Below, piece after piece: positions 41,203 through 50,065 of a DNA stretch of 64,000 bases. Location: NCBI GenBank assembly GCA_028683385.1, contig JAQUIJ010000020.1, forward strand, positions 34,745-98,744, given 5' to 3'. This DNA is from Prolixibacteraceae bacterium. GTDB lineage: Bacteria > Bacteroidota > Bacteroidia > Bacteroidales > Prolixibacteraceae. The notes under the pieces were generated by a model. That model worked only from the letters and a program-made list of their open reading frames with translations, did no database searches and was not told the DNA's origin. The stretch's first letter is position 1. The number at the start of each line of letters is the position of its first letter. Both the position numbers and the translations under genes were made by a program.

Positions 41203-44200
41203 ATGGCAAACAAAAAAAAGTTCATTACATGTGACGGAAATTATGCCGCAGCGCATATCAGTTACATGTTTAGCGAGGTAGCTTGTATCTACCCAATTAC
41301 GCCATCATCAACCATGGCCGAATATGTTGACGAATGGGCAGCAAACGGAAGAACCAACATTTTTGGTCGTCCAGTTCGTTTAGCCGAAATGCAGAGCGAA
41401 GGTGGAGCTGCAGGTGCTGTTCACGGAGCACTGCAATCAGGCGCGTTAACTACAACCTACACTGCCTCACAGGGATTGTTGCTGATGATTCCAAATATGT
41501 ACAAAATTGCCGGAGAATTACTTCCCTGCGTATTCCATGTCAGTGCACGTGCTCTTGCCGGACATGCTTTATCCATTTTTGGTGATCATAGCGACGTGTA
41601 TTCTGCCCGTCAAACAGGCTTCGCCATGCTGGCTGCCGGTTCTGTACAGGAAGAAATGGATCTTGCAGGTGTATCTCACCTTGCCACATTAAAATCACGC
41701 GTTCCATTTATGTCTTTTTTCGATGGATTCCGTACTTCACACGAGATTCAGAAAATCGAAGTCATTTCGCAGGAGGATATGCTTCCGTTGATTGACATGG
41801 ATCTGATTCAGGAATTCAGAGACAAAGCATTAAATCCAGAACATCCTGTAACCCGCGGTACAGCTCAGAATCCTGATATTTTCTTTCAGGCCAGAGAAGC
41901 TTCGAACCGCTTCTATGATGCAGTTCCTGATATCGTGGAAAGTTACATGCAGGAAATCAAAAAAATAACCGGACGTGAATACCACCCATTCACTTATTAC
42001 GGTTCAGAAGATGCTGAAAACATTATCATTGCAATGGGTTCGGTTACTGAAACGATCCGCGAAACTGTCGATTACTTAATTGCTCAGGGTAAAAAAGTTG
42101 GGGTAATTTCGGTACACCTTTATCGTCCGTTCTCAGTAAAATACTTCCTAAATGTATTACCAAAATCGGTAAAACGTATTTCAGTTCTCGACCGCAGCAA
42201 AGAACCAGGAGCAAACGGAGAGCCATTGTATCTGGACGTTTGTGAACTTTTCCAGGGAAAAGAAAATGCTCCGCTTATTGTTGGCGGTCGTTTTGGATTA
42301 GGTTCAAAAGACACTACTCCAGCTCAGATTCTTTCGGTTTTCGAAAACCTTGAACTGAACGAACCTAAAAATCAATTCACTATCGGTATTGTTGACGATG
42401 TGACTTTCAAATCGCTTCCTTTAAAAGCTGAAGTTAACGTTGCTCCTGCCGGAACTTACGAAGCTAAATTTTATGGTTTGGGTTCTGACGGTACCGTTGG
42501 TGCCAACAAAAACTCAATTAAAATTATCGGTACTGCAACCGACAAATATTGCCAGGCCTATTTCGCTTACGACTCTAAAAAATCGGGAGGTTTCACTTCA
42601 TCTCACCTTCGTTTCGGCGATGTGCCAATCCGTTCGCCTTACCTGGTAAATACACCCGATTTTGTAGCATGTCATGTGCCTGCCTATTTACATTTATACG
42701 ATGTATTGAAAGGCTTGAAAAAAGGTGGTTCATTCCTGCTAAATTCAATTTGGGATGAAGAAGAAACCAAGAAAAGACTTCCGGATACCATGAAAAAGTA
42801 TTTGGCCGAAAATGAAATTAAATTCTACATCATCAACGGTACAAAACTGGGAGAGGAAATTGGTTTAGGATCGCGCACCAACACCATCATGCAATCGGCA
42901 TTCTTCAAAATTACTGAAGTTATTCCGTTTGAAACTGCGGTTTACGAAATGAAAAAAGCCATCGTAAAATCGTATGGCAAAATGGGCGAAAAGGTAATCA
43001 ACATGAACTACGCTGCCGTTGAAGCTGGCGGAAACAATGTTGTAAAAGTTGAAGTTCCTGCTGAATGGAAAAAAATCGTTCTCAGCACTGAGGATGGAGA
43101 AGGCGATCGTCCGTCTTATATTAAAAACCTAGTTGATGTAATCAATGCCCAGGAAGGTGATTCACTTCCAGTTAGCACATTTAACGGAGCTGAAGACGGA
43201 ACCTTCGAATCGGGAACCTCAGCTTACGAAAAACGTGGCATTGCTGTAAATGTTCCTGAATGGCAGGCTGAAAACTGTATTCAGTGTAACCAGTGTGCTT
43301 ACGTTTGTCCTCACGCTGCAATCCGTCCATTCCTGATCAACGAAGAAGAAATGGCCAAATTGCCTGATGGAACAAAAACGATTGCTGCTGTTCCAAACAA
43401 ACAATTCCCTGGTTTGAATTTCAAAATTCAGGTTAGCGTGTTGGATTGTACCGGTTGCGGTAACTGCGCCGATGTTTGTCCGTCGAAAACAAAAGCTTTG
43501 GAAATGAAACCACTTGGAACTCAGGAAGCTGAAATTTCTCGTTGGTTGCACATGGATACCAAGGTTACTTACAAGGAAAAAATTGTTGAGAAAAATAAAT
43601 CAGTTAAAAACTCACAGTTTGCTCAGCCATTATTCGAGTTCTCAGGAGCTTGTGCTGGTTGCGGCGAAACTCCATACATCAAACTGATTACACAGTTATT
43701 TGGTGAGCGCATGATGGTTTCTAATGCAACCGGATGTTCATCAATCTACGGAGGATCAGCTCCTTCAACTCCTTATTGCAAACACAAAGAAAGCGATCAG
43801 GGCGTTGCATGGGCAAACTCATTGTTCGAAGACAATGCTGAATACGGTTTTGGTATGTCGGAAGGTGTTGCAGCACAACGCGATCGTATTGAAATGATCA
43901 TGAAAGCAGCGATTGCTGATGGTGCAACCGAAGCTGAAAAAGCAGCATTCACTGCCTGGATCGAAAACAAACTGAATGGCGAAACAACTGTTGACGTTTC
44001 GGCAAAAGTTCGTGAAGTATTGGCCGGAAGCACTGCCGCTTACGCGAAGGAAATCATGGGATTGAAACAATACCTGGTTAAAAAATCGCAATGGATTTTC
44101 GGTGGTGACGGATGGGCTTACGACATCGGCTACGGTGGTTTGGATCACGTATTGGCTTCAGGAGCTGATGTTAACGTTTTGGTTATGGATACCGAAGTGT

Positions 44201-44751
44201 ATTCAAACACAGGTGGTCAGGCTTCTAAATCAACTCCGGTTGGAGCTGTTGCTAAATTTGCTGCTTCAGGAAAACGTATTCGTAAAAAAGACCTTGGTGT
44301 AATGGCCATGTCATACGGTTATGTTTACGTAGCTCAAGTAGCTATGGGAGCTAATCAGGCTCAATACCTGAAAGCAATCCGCGAAGCAGAAGCATATCCA
44401 GGACCTTCATTGATCATCGCTTATTCTCCATGTATTAACCACGGATTAAGGGCTTCGATGGGTCGCACACAGCAAGAAGAAAAACTGGCTGTTGAATGTG
44501 GCTACTGGTCATTGTTCCGTCACAATCCATTACTCGAAGAAGAAGGAAAGAACCCTATGGTTGTGGACTCAAATGCTCCTGACTGGTCGAAATTCCAGAG
44601 CTTCCTGAATGGTGAAGTACGTTACACTTCCCTCAAAAAAGCGTTCCCTGAAGTAGCCGACGAACTTTTCGCTGCTGCTGAAGAAAATGCAAAGTGGAGA
44701 TACAACGGTTACAAGAGGATGGCTGCTGCTGATTATTCAACTGCGGAATAA
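41203..44751 (+). CDS. nifJ: Pyruvate:ferredoxin (flavodoxin) oxidoreductase
   Basis: 1182 residues, the usual single-chain length. Domain order: TPP pyrimidine domain (YPITPSSTMAEYVDEW), CoA-binding/transketolase C-type domain, gamma domain (SHLRFGDVPIRSPYLV), two [4Fe-4S] motifs CIQCNQCAYVCPHA and CTGCGNCADVCPSK, and C-terminal TPP domain with four-Cys site (CAGCGETPY, TGCSSIYGGSAP, TEVYSNTGGQASKSTP). It turns pyruvate and CoA into acetyl-CoA, CO2 and reduced ferredoxin: the hallmark of anaerobic pyruvate metabolism. Confidence 0.98.
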   Translation: MANKKKFITCDGNYAAAHISYMFSEVACIYPITPSSTMAEYVDEWAANGRTNIFGRPVRLAEMQSEGGAAGAVHGALQSGALTTTYTASQGLLLMIPNMYKIAGELLPCVFHVSARALAGHALSIFGDHSDVYSARQTGFAMLAAGSVQEEMDLAGVSHLATLKSRVPFMSFFDGFRTSHEIQKIEVISQEDMLPLIDMDLIQEFRDKALNPEHPVTRGTAQNPDIFFQAREASNRFYDAVPDIVESYMQEIKKITGREYHPFTYYGSEDAENIIIAMGSVTETIRETVDYLIAQGKKVGVISVHLYRPFSVKYFLNVLPKSVKRISVLDRSKEPGANGEPLYLDVCELFQGKENAPLIVGGRFGLGSKDTTPAQILSVFENLELNEPKNQFTIGIVDDVTFKSLPLKAEVNVAPAGTYEAKFYGLGSDGTVGANKNSIKIIGTATDKYCQAYFAYDSKKSGGFTSSHLRFGDVPIRSPYLVNTPDFVACHVPAYLHLYDVLKGLKKGGSFLLNSIWDEEETKKRLPDTMKKYLAENEIKFYIINGTKLGEEIGLGSRTNTIMQSAFFKITEVIPFETAVYEMKKAIVKSYGKMGEKVINMNYAAVEAGGNNVVKVEVPAEWKKIVLSTEDGEGDRPSYIKNLVDVINAQEGDSLPVSTFNGAEDGTFESGTSAYEKRGIAVNVPEWQAENCIQCNQCAYVCPHAAIRPFLINEEEMAKLPDGTKTIAAVPNKQFPGLNFKIQVSVLDCTGCGNCADVCPSKTKALEMKPLGTQEAEISRWLHMDTKVTYKEKIVEKNKSVKNSQFAQPLFEFSGACAGCGETPYIKLITQLFGERMMVSNATGCSSIYGGSAPSTPYCKHKESDQGVAWANSLFEDNAEYGFGMSEGVAAQRDRIEMIMKAAIADGATEAEKAAFTAWIENKLNGETTVDVSAKVREVLAGSTAAYAKEIMGLKQYLVKKSQWIFGGDGWAYDIGYGGLDHVLASGADVNVLVMDTEVYSNTGGQASKSTPVGAVAKFAASGKRIRKKDLGVMAMSYGYVYVAQVAMGANQAQYLKAIREAEAYPGPSLIIAYSPCINHGLRASMGRTQQEEKLAVECGYWSLFRHNPLLEEEGKNPMVVDSNAPDWSKFQSFLNGEVRYTSLKKAFPEVADELFAAAEENAKWRYNGYKRMAAADYSTAE

Positions 44752-44816
44752 GTAAAAAACCAATCCAGATAAGGTCTGGATCAAACCCAAATTTGATCAG
44801 GATCGAACATAAAGAG

Positions 44817-44847
44817 CTCCGGAGTACTAGTTACTTCGGAGTTTTTT
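44817..44847 (+). terminator. nifJ terminator
   Basis: CTCCGGAGTA with TACTTCGGAG, 10-bp stem including one G-T pair, followed by TTTTTT. Confidence 0.85.
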
Positions 44848-44958
44848 CGTTACGATTTAGTCAGAAGATATTACGGTAAACGGCAAAAGTAAATGATCAG
44901 CAATCGCTTTTCTTTTATTAAAATGTTTATTTTTATGCAAACTAAAACCAAACTAACA

Positions 44959-45735
44959 ATGGAACGACGTAATTTTCTAAAAAGCACAGCTGCTATGGCT
45001 GCAGTTACAGCAACTGGTGGTGCAATGGCCGCCAGCAACCTACCAGTACAAGACAAAGAATTCTACGAATTCAGGATTTACCAGCTCACTGGTGGCGGTG
45101 CAAAAGGCACATTAAAAGCTTACTTGACTGAAGCCTTATTGCCATTATTCGGCAAGTTTGGCATCAAACTCGGAGCGTTCGAAGAACTCGATAAAGAAGA
45201 ACCGCCAAAGGTTTATACTTTGTTTGTATATCCGTCTTCGCAGGTTTATTTCCAACTGCAGAAAGAGCTTACAACCAATACCGATTATCTGGCAGCAGCT
45301 AAAACCTATTTCGAATTACCTGCTGCAAAACCGGTATTCGAACGGTACGAAACTTTTTTAATGGAAGCCTTCGACGGATTACCAAAACTCCGGTTTCCGG
45401 AGAAAAACCGTGGATTATTTGAACTCCGCACTTACGAAAGCTATAACGAAGACGCCGCCCGCAGGAAAATTGCCATGTTCAACGATGAGGAACTACCATT
45501 ATTCGACAAGGTGCAACTTCACCCGGTATTTTTCAGCAAAATATTGGCCGGGAAATTCATGCCCGCATTAATGTATATGCTTTGGTTTAAGGATATGGAC
45601 GAAAGGGAAGCCAACTGGAAAGTTTTCGTTGACAGCCCTGAATGGAAAGCCATGTCGGCCAAACCAATTTATGCTGATACGGTAAGCAAAGTTCGCCGAA
45701 AATTCCTGACACCAACGGATTATTCACAGATTTGA
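44959..45735 (+). CDS. Tat-exported NIPSNAP family protein
   Basis: 258 residues from MERRNFLKSTAAMAAVTATG: twin-arginine signal (RRNFLK) with hydrophobic stretch and AMA cleavage site, which sets the start over an in-frame Met 22 codons upstream. Two NIPSNAP (ferredoxin-like) domains follow: FYEFRIYQL...LKAYLTEALLPLF and LFELRTYESYNEDAARRKIA. Found in many Bacteroidota as periplasmic proteins of unknown function. The next gene starts at its stop codon (TGATG), so both are cotranslated. Confidence 0.85.
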   Translation: MERRNFLKSTAAMAAVTATGGAMAASNLPVQDKEFYEFRIYQLTGGGAKGTLKAYLTEALLPLFGKFGIKLGAFEELDKEEPPKVYTLFVYPSSQVYFQLQKELTTNTDYLAAAKTYFELPAAKPVFERYETFLMEAFDGLPKLRFPEKNRGLFELRTYESYNEDAARRKIAMFNDEELPLFDKVQLHPVFFSKILAGKFMPALMYMLWFKDMDEREANWKVFVDSPEWKAMSAKPIYADTVSKVRRKFLTPTDYSQI

Positions 45736-46241
45736 TGAATCATCTGAAATTTACATCACTGGTATGGACAGTCCTCATTTGTTGTGGGGGCTGTACCAGT
45801 ACCCGTTACCTCACCGACTCAAAAAGCGTTGATCGTCAGCACGACATGCGGGCAAACCGGTCGGGTAGAAATGTTGTCGACGTATTTGCGAATATCGCCA
45901 ATATGTTTGTTTCGGGAGCATTAAATACGGATTTCGAAATTTCGCAAAGCGAGCGTTCATTCAAACGAATTACAATTGTCAATGAATCGACCGATTCGTT
46001 GTTTGTTAACATGGTCACCGACATTGTCTGGAAAGAAAGCGGGTACTGCGATATTATGGGAATTGTGCTTCCAGCCGGTGCTCATCAAAAATTACTTGTT
46101 CCCTACCCTGCTGCCTACAATGTTTACTTTAGAACTCCATTTACAGAGGAAGAAAATCTGGAAATACGAACGGATAACAAGCACCGCAGATTTGTACTTC
46201 GACCAGGAATGACAAATTGGATGAAAGAAAATGGGAATTAA
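45735..46241 (+). CDS. Predicted lipoprotein of unknown function
   Basis: 168 residues. Signal with lipobox (VLICCGGC, Cys about residue 20) then TSTRYLTDSK. The remainder is a beta-rich domain with ERSFKRITIVNESTDSLFVN, reminiscent of periplasmic proteins that pair with surface or transport systems, but not assigned. Start ATG overlaps the stop of the NIPSNAP gene. A TTG one codon earlier is a less likely start. Confidence 0.75.
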   Translation: MNHLKFTSLVWTVLICCGGCTSTRYLTDSKSVDRQHDMRANRSGRNVVDVFANIANMFVSGALNTDFEISQSERSFKRITIVNESTDSLFVNMVTDIVWKESGYCDIMGIVLPAGAHQKLLVPYPAAYNVYFRTPFTEEENLEIRTDNKHRRFVLRPGMTNWMKENGN

Positions 46242-46329
46242 GATTGGATCACATGAAATTGTTATGGGGAATTTTGAATTCTGATTTAAGTCCTACAATA
46301 AGAAAACCCAAACTCATTTACCTCGTCCT

Positions 46330-46750
46330 CCAGCCGGACAGGCTGTTACTTTTTCCCTTCAGCTGGAAAAAGTAACCAAAAAGAGCCGCCGCTGAAGGAT
46401 AAAAAACTAAAAACGAATACGTTTCGATGAAAATTTCCAAACTCCTCCCTCTGGTCGTCAAACAGGGAAATTTTCTTAACGCTCACTTCATCGTTTTCTT
46501 CACGCTTTTTCTCCTTAGGCGGAACAAAGGCAATGCATTGCAATGATTTTTAAATCAAATGTCCAATTTAATTGGTATCCTTTGGGCTTAGTTTTGCCTC
46601 AATCGAAGCGAGTGGGCAGGCCGTCAAAACGCCCGGCGGAGGATTCGTTTTGACAAGATTTTTGCTTCCTTTTCATCCCCGCCTGCTGCGGGCAGGGAAT
46701 GGAAAAGGAAGAGCCAGTCCGGCTAGAGGACTGAAACGTTTGAATACAAC
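46330..46750. repeat. Interspersed repeat rich in inverted repeats
   Basis: Within a 580-bp gene-free gap (46242-46821). Paired arms: GTTACTTTTTCC (46345-46356) with GGAAAAAGTAAC (46365-46376); GTCAAAACG (46623-46631) with CGTTTTGAC (46646-46654); CTTCCTTTTCAT (46665-46676) with ATGGAAAAGGAAG (46699-46711), enclosing GCCTGC-tgcg-GGCAGG. Sequence like this recurs between genes in several Bacteroidota and gives spurious ORFs; it is not coding. Single copy in this window. Confidence 0.65.
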
Positions 46751-46821
46751 TTGATCATCTTTTTCCTTCCCACAAGAATATGAATTGATCCTTAAGATTC
46801 AGTCAAAAAGTAACAATACAA

Positions 46822-47643
46822 TTAGCTTTTACTGCCAGTCAATTCTTTCCCAATGTATTCCCGAATCATTTGGTTATAACTATCCATTAGTTTGATAACA
46901 GCTCTATTTTGAACGTCAAACAATCGTTTGCCAATTGACCGAATTGGTAATATTTTAGGAGACGTTCCAGTTAGAAAAACAGCATCAAAATCGTCGATTT
47001 CGTTTGCTGAGACGGCTTCTTCAACGATTGTATAACCTAATTCTTTCAGGCAATCAAACACTTTTATTCGGGTAATCCCCACTAAAATCATATTGTCAGG
47101 AGCAGTATAAAACACATCTGACTTTACAAAAAACACGTTCGAACGGCTTCCCTCTGTAACCATCCCATCCCGATCGACGAGCAAAACCTCATACAATTTT
47201 TGGTCTGTAATCATTTGGTTAGCCAAATCCCTTATCCCAACCTGAATAACCTTGGCATTTGGATTCTGACGTTCAGCAAAAAGGAAATCAGTTGTTACAC
47301 CGAATTGGTAATTCTCAGGAATGGGATAATTGTGCGGAATAAAGCTAAAAGCCCAATGTACCTTTCCTTTGGTAACCGAATAGACAAATTTTACATTCCC
47401 TTCCTTTTTGTGATTTAGCCTGACAAGCTCAGCAATATTTTGCTTAAAATCGGAATATGATATTTGGATTAATAAGCCCTGAATTTGCATCGAAATTTCC
47501 AGCCGTAAAAAATGATCTTCAAGGAAAAGAGCAACTCCATCAATTATTCGTATAACTTCGTAAACCGATTGGTCTGAATAAAGAGAAATATCTGAATACG
47601 AAGATTCATCCATCAGTCCTTCATTTGACAAAATCAAATTCAT
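46822..47643 (-). CDS. Aminotransferase class IV (PLP-dependent)
   Basis: 273 residues, typical length. Fold type IV features: YEVIRIIDGVALFLEDHFLR at the start, the lysine in NPNAKVIQV expected to bind PLP, and VTEGSRSNVFFVKSD with the Glu that contacts the pyridine N. Could be branched-chain aminotransferase, aminodeoxychorismate lyase or D-amino-acid transaminase; sequence alone does not decide. No neighbours in the same pathway. Confidence 0.85.
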   Translation of the reverse strand: MNLILSNEGLMDESSYSDISLYSDQSVYEVIRIIDGVALFLEDHFLRLEISMQIQGLLIQISYSDFKQNIAELVRLNHKKEGNVKFVYSVTKGKVHWAFSFIPHNYPIPENYQFGVTTDFLFAERQNPNAKVIQVGIRDLANQMITDQKLYEVLLVDRDGMVTEGSRSNVFFVKSDVFYTAPDNMILVGITRIKVFDCLKELGYTIVEEAVSANEIDDFDAVFLTGTSPKILPIRSIGKRLFDVQNRAVIKLMDSYNQMIREYIGKELTGSKS

Positions 47644-47782
47644 ACATAATATTTTAAATTACACAACAATCAATGGGAGAAATAAACATCGACTTTAAAC
47701 GCACAACTTATTGAGTCAATCATCATCTTTTCAATCATTTATGAACATTTATTGTATTCTGCTGTTAAAATCAAAAAAGTAA

Positions 47783-48781
47783 ATGAAAAATAAAATAGCT
47801 CTAAAAATAGCTCTAATTTACTTTCTCATTGGATTTCTGTGGATCCTTTTTTCTGATCAGTTTATACTTTCAATAGCTGGATCTGGAAATTCTGTTACTA
47901 TTTTACAGACATACAAAGGTTGGTTTTTTGTTAGTATAACTGCAACATTACTGTTCTTTTTAATTCGAAAAGAAATAATCAAAAAAAATCAGATAGAAGA
48001 GAATTTGATCAAGGCTAAATTAAAAGCTGAAGAATCTGATATCTTAAAATCTGCATTTCTGTCAAATATGTCGCACGAAATCAGGACTCCTTTAAACGGA
48101 ATTTTAGGATTCTCTGAACTAATTCTTGATGATTCGTTTACCAGCGATGACAAGAAAATTTTTGCAAAAAACTTAAACAAAAATGGGAACGATTTGCTCA
48201 AGTTGATAAACGATGTCATAGACATTTCAAGAATAAAAGAAAATCAATTTGACATTTCGAAAAAGGAATTTAGCCTCAATGATCTACTCAACGAAATATA
48301 TCTTGAATTCCAGCAATCAGACCTGATAAGCCAACACAATCAAGTTATTTTTAGTTTAATACGCGAAAACAACAATTTAGAAATTAAACTATTCTCTGAT
48401 CCTGTAAGATTCATGCAGGTCTTTCGAAATTTATTGAATAATGCTTTCTTTTTTACCAAGGATGGTTTTATTAATTTTGGGTTCGAAGTAACAGAATCTG
48501 GCATCGAGTTATTTGTTGAGGACTCGGGTTGCGGCATTGATGAATCGAGTAAAGACCTTATATTTAAGCCATTCTTTAAAGGTAAAAATCAAATCGTTGG
48601 AAATAGCGGATTCGGACTTGGACTTGCCATCAGCAAAGGTTTAATTACATTGCTAGGCAGCAATCTACAATACACTTCGACACTCAACAAAGGATCTCGC
48701 TTTTATTTTAGAATTGACAACAAAGACATTCTTTCGAAAACCCCTGCTTCATCACCATCAAATAAAAACCTGTCAAAATAA
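47783..48781 (+). CDS. Membrane-bound sensor histidine kinase
   Basis: 332 residues. Two membrane helices (about 8-30 and 50-67) enclose a short outside loop; a linker helix leads to the HisKA box FLSNMSHEIRTPLNGIL with the phosphorylated His near 99, then HATPase_c with N-box QVFRNLLNNAFFFTK, G1 DSGCGID and G2 GNSGFGLGLAISKGL. No PAS sensor, no receiver attached and no response regulator adjacent, so its partner is elsewhere. Confidence 0.9.
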   Translation: MKNKIALKIALIYFLIGFLWILFSDQFILSIAGSGNSVTILQTYKGWFFVSITATLLFFLIRKEIIKKNQIEENLIKAKLKAEESDILKSAFLSNMSHEIRTPLNGILGFSELILDDSFTSDDKKIFAKNLNKNGNDLLKLINDVIDISRIKENQFDISKKEFSLNDLLNEIYLEFQQSDLISQHNQVIFSLIRENNNLEIKLFSDPVRFMQVFRNLLNNAFFFTKDGFINFGFEVTESGIELFVEDSGCGIDESSKDLIFKPFFKGKNQIVGNSGFGLGLAISKGLITLLGSNLQYTSTLNKGSRFYFRIDNKDILSKTPASSPSNKNLSK

Positions 48782-48920
48782 TTACCTACGATTCAGAAGC
48801 ACTTTATTATATAACAATCCAAATTTGATTGCTAGTTATTACATTTCTGTTCCTGAACCACCACAACTCAATTCATTTACCATTCAATTCCGACTGAACA
48901 AATTGAAAGCATGCCAAATA

Positions 48921-48955
48921 AAAATGGTATAAAACGAATCGTTTTATACCATTTT
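48921..48955. terminator. Perfect 16-bp hairpin between convergent genes
   Basis: AAAATGGTATAAAACG and CGTTTTATACCATTTT with loop AAT. It lies between the histidine kinase and the isomerase-like gene and can stop both. Confidence 0.8.
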
Positions 48956-48988
48956 CAGAAGCAGGTATTTCGGATGGAAATTACAAAT

Positions 48989-49828
48989 CTATTTCGTCGT
49001 GGCGATTACTGCTCTGAAATAACCTAAAGATTCGGCGATTCCCATATCCGGATTTGCCATATCTCTTTCATACTCTAAACTGCAAACCCCCGTGTAACCA
49101 ACGGTTCTGAGCATTTTAACAAATGCAGGAAAATCAATTACTCCACGACCAATCTCTATGGAATATCCAAGCTTTGTTTTACCGGTTACATCCTTGATGT
49201 GAATGTCAAAAATACGGGTTATATACTTTTGTAAATCTGCAACTGCATCTTTTCCATTGCGGGTGTCGTGACCAATATCCAGGCACATTCCAATACGCGG
49301 GTCAAGGTCTTTTACATGATTCCATACATCTTCAGCATCAGGATAAATTTTAATATCTGGACCATGCAAATGAATGGCATATTTGAAATCGTATTCCTTC
49401 ACTTTTTTATCTACATAAGGCAAAAGCTCATAATTTGGAACGCCAACAATCAGCTTTACTCCTACCCTTTTGGCATACGCAAAAGCAGTGTCGATTTCGG
49501 CTTCAGTTTTCATATAGATTGGTCCAACAGCATAACCAGTTACTCCATTTTCTTTCAATTTGGCATGAAATGCTGCAATCTCGGCAGTGGTGCTTTTTAA
49601 TGGAAGATGGAAATCCTTAATGCAAAGGTAATGGACATCGGCACGCTGCATGATTGAGAGTGATTTGTCTAAATCATTTAACTTGACAAATGAATAACCA
49701 GCCATTCCAACACGGAATTTTTCGCCTGTTTCTGCTGCTGGTTTTGGTCCCGGACGCTCCTGTTCCTGAGCAATAAGTGCTGTACTCATCAATGTGAGAA
49801 AGGACAGTAAGTAAAAGAATCGTTTCAT
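48989..49828 (-). CDS. Secreted TIM-barrel sugar isomerase/epimerase-like protein
   Basis: 279 residues. Signal peptide (MKRFFYLLSFLTLMSTALIA, cut before QEQ). The AP-endonuclease-2/xylose-isomerase TIM-barrel pattern follows: VGMAGYSF, KLIVGVPNYELLP, YAIHLHGP, GMCLDIGHD, DIHIKDVTG and GVCSLEYERD, giving Glu/His/Asp metal ligands. Bacteroidota carry many exported members linked to sugar catabolism; the substrate is unknown. Last gene of the catabolic locus. Confidence 0.85.
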   Translation of the reverse strand: MKRFFYLLSFLTLMSTALIAQEQERPGPKPAAETGEKFRVGMAGYSFVKLNDLDKSLSIMQRADVHYLCIKDFHLPLKSTTAEIAAFHAKLKENGVTGYAVGPIYMKTEAEIDTAFAYAKRVGVKLIVGVPNYELLPYVDKKVKEYDFKYAIHLHGPDIKIYPDAEDVWNHVKDLDPRIGMCLDIGHDTRNGKDAVADLQKYITRIFDIHIKDVTGKTKLGYSIEIGRGVIDFPAFVKMLRTVGYTGVCSLEYERDMANPDMGIAESLGYFRAVIATTK

Positions 49829-49965
49829 CTTGAAAAATTTAGTTTATTGGTTTATCGATAGACAAATCTATTAAAATTGACGATGAAACAAGTCATTCAA
49901 ATACTCATATTTCTGAAATGAATATCCACTAAAAAAACGTTGGATCAGTTTCATAACTTTGGGTT

Positions 49966-50010
49966 ACAAAAAATCCCGCCCCGTTCTGAAAAACTAAGGG
50001 CAGGAATTTT
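49966..50010 (-). terminator. Terminator after the first GH3 gene
   Basis: Minus-strand stem AAATTCCTGCCC with GGGCGGGATTT (one bulge), followed by TTTTTTG, 55 bp past the stop at 50066. Confidence 0.75.
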
Positions 50011-50065
50011 GAGCATGACTATTTGAAAAAAACTAAACTTCTATTTATTAAACTGAAAAACAGAA

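Noticed and set aside
46346..46754. Short frames on both strands in the intergenic repeat
   Set aside because: They follow inverted repeats; stop and start positions are set by the repeat, with no independent support.
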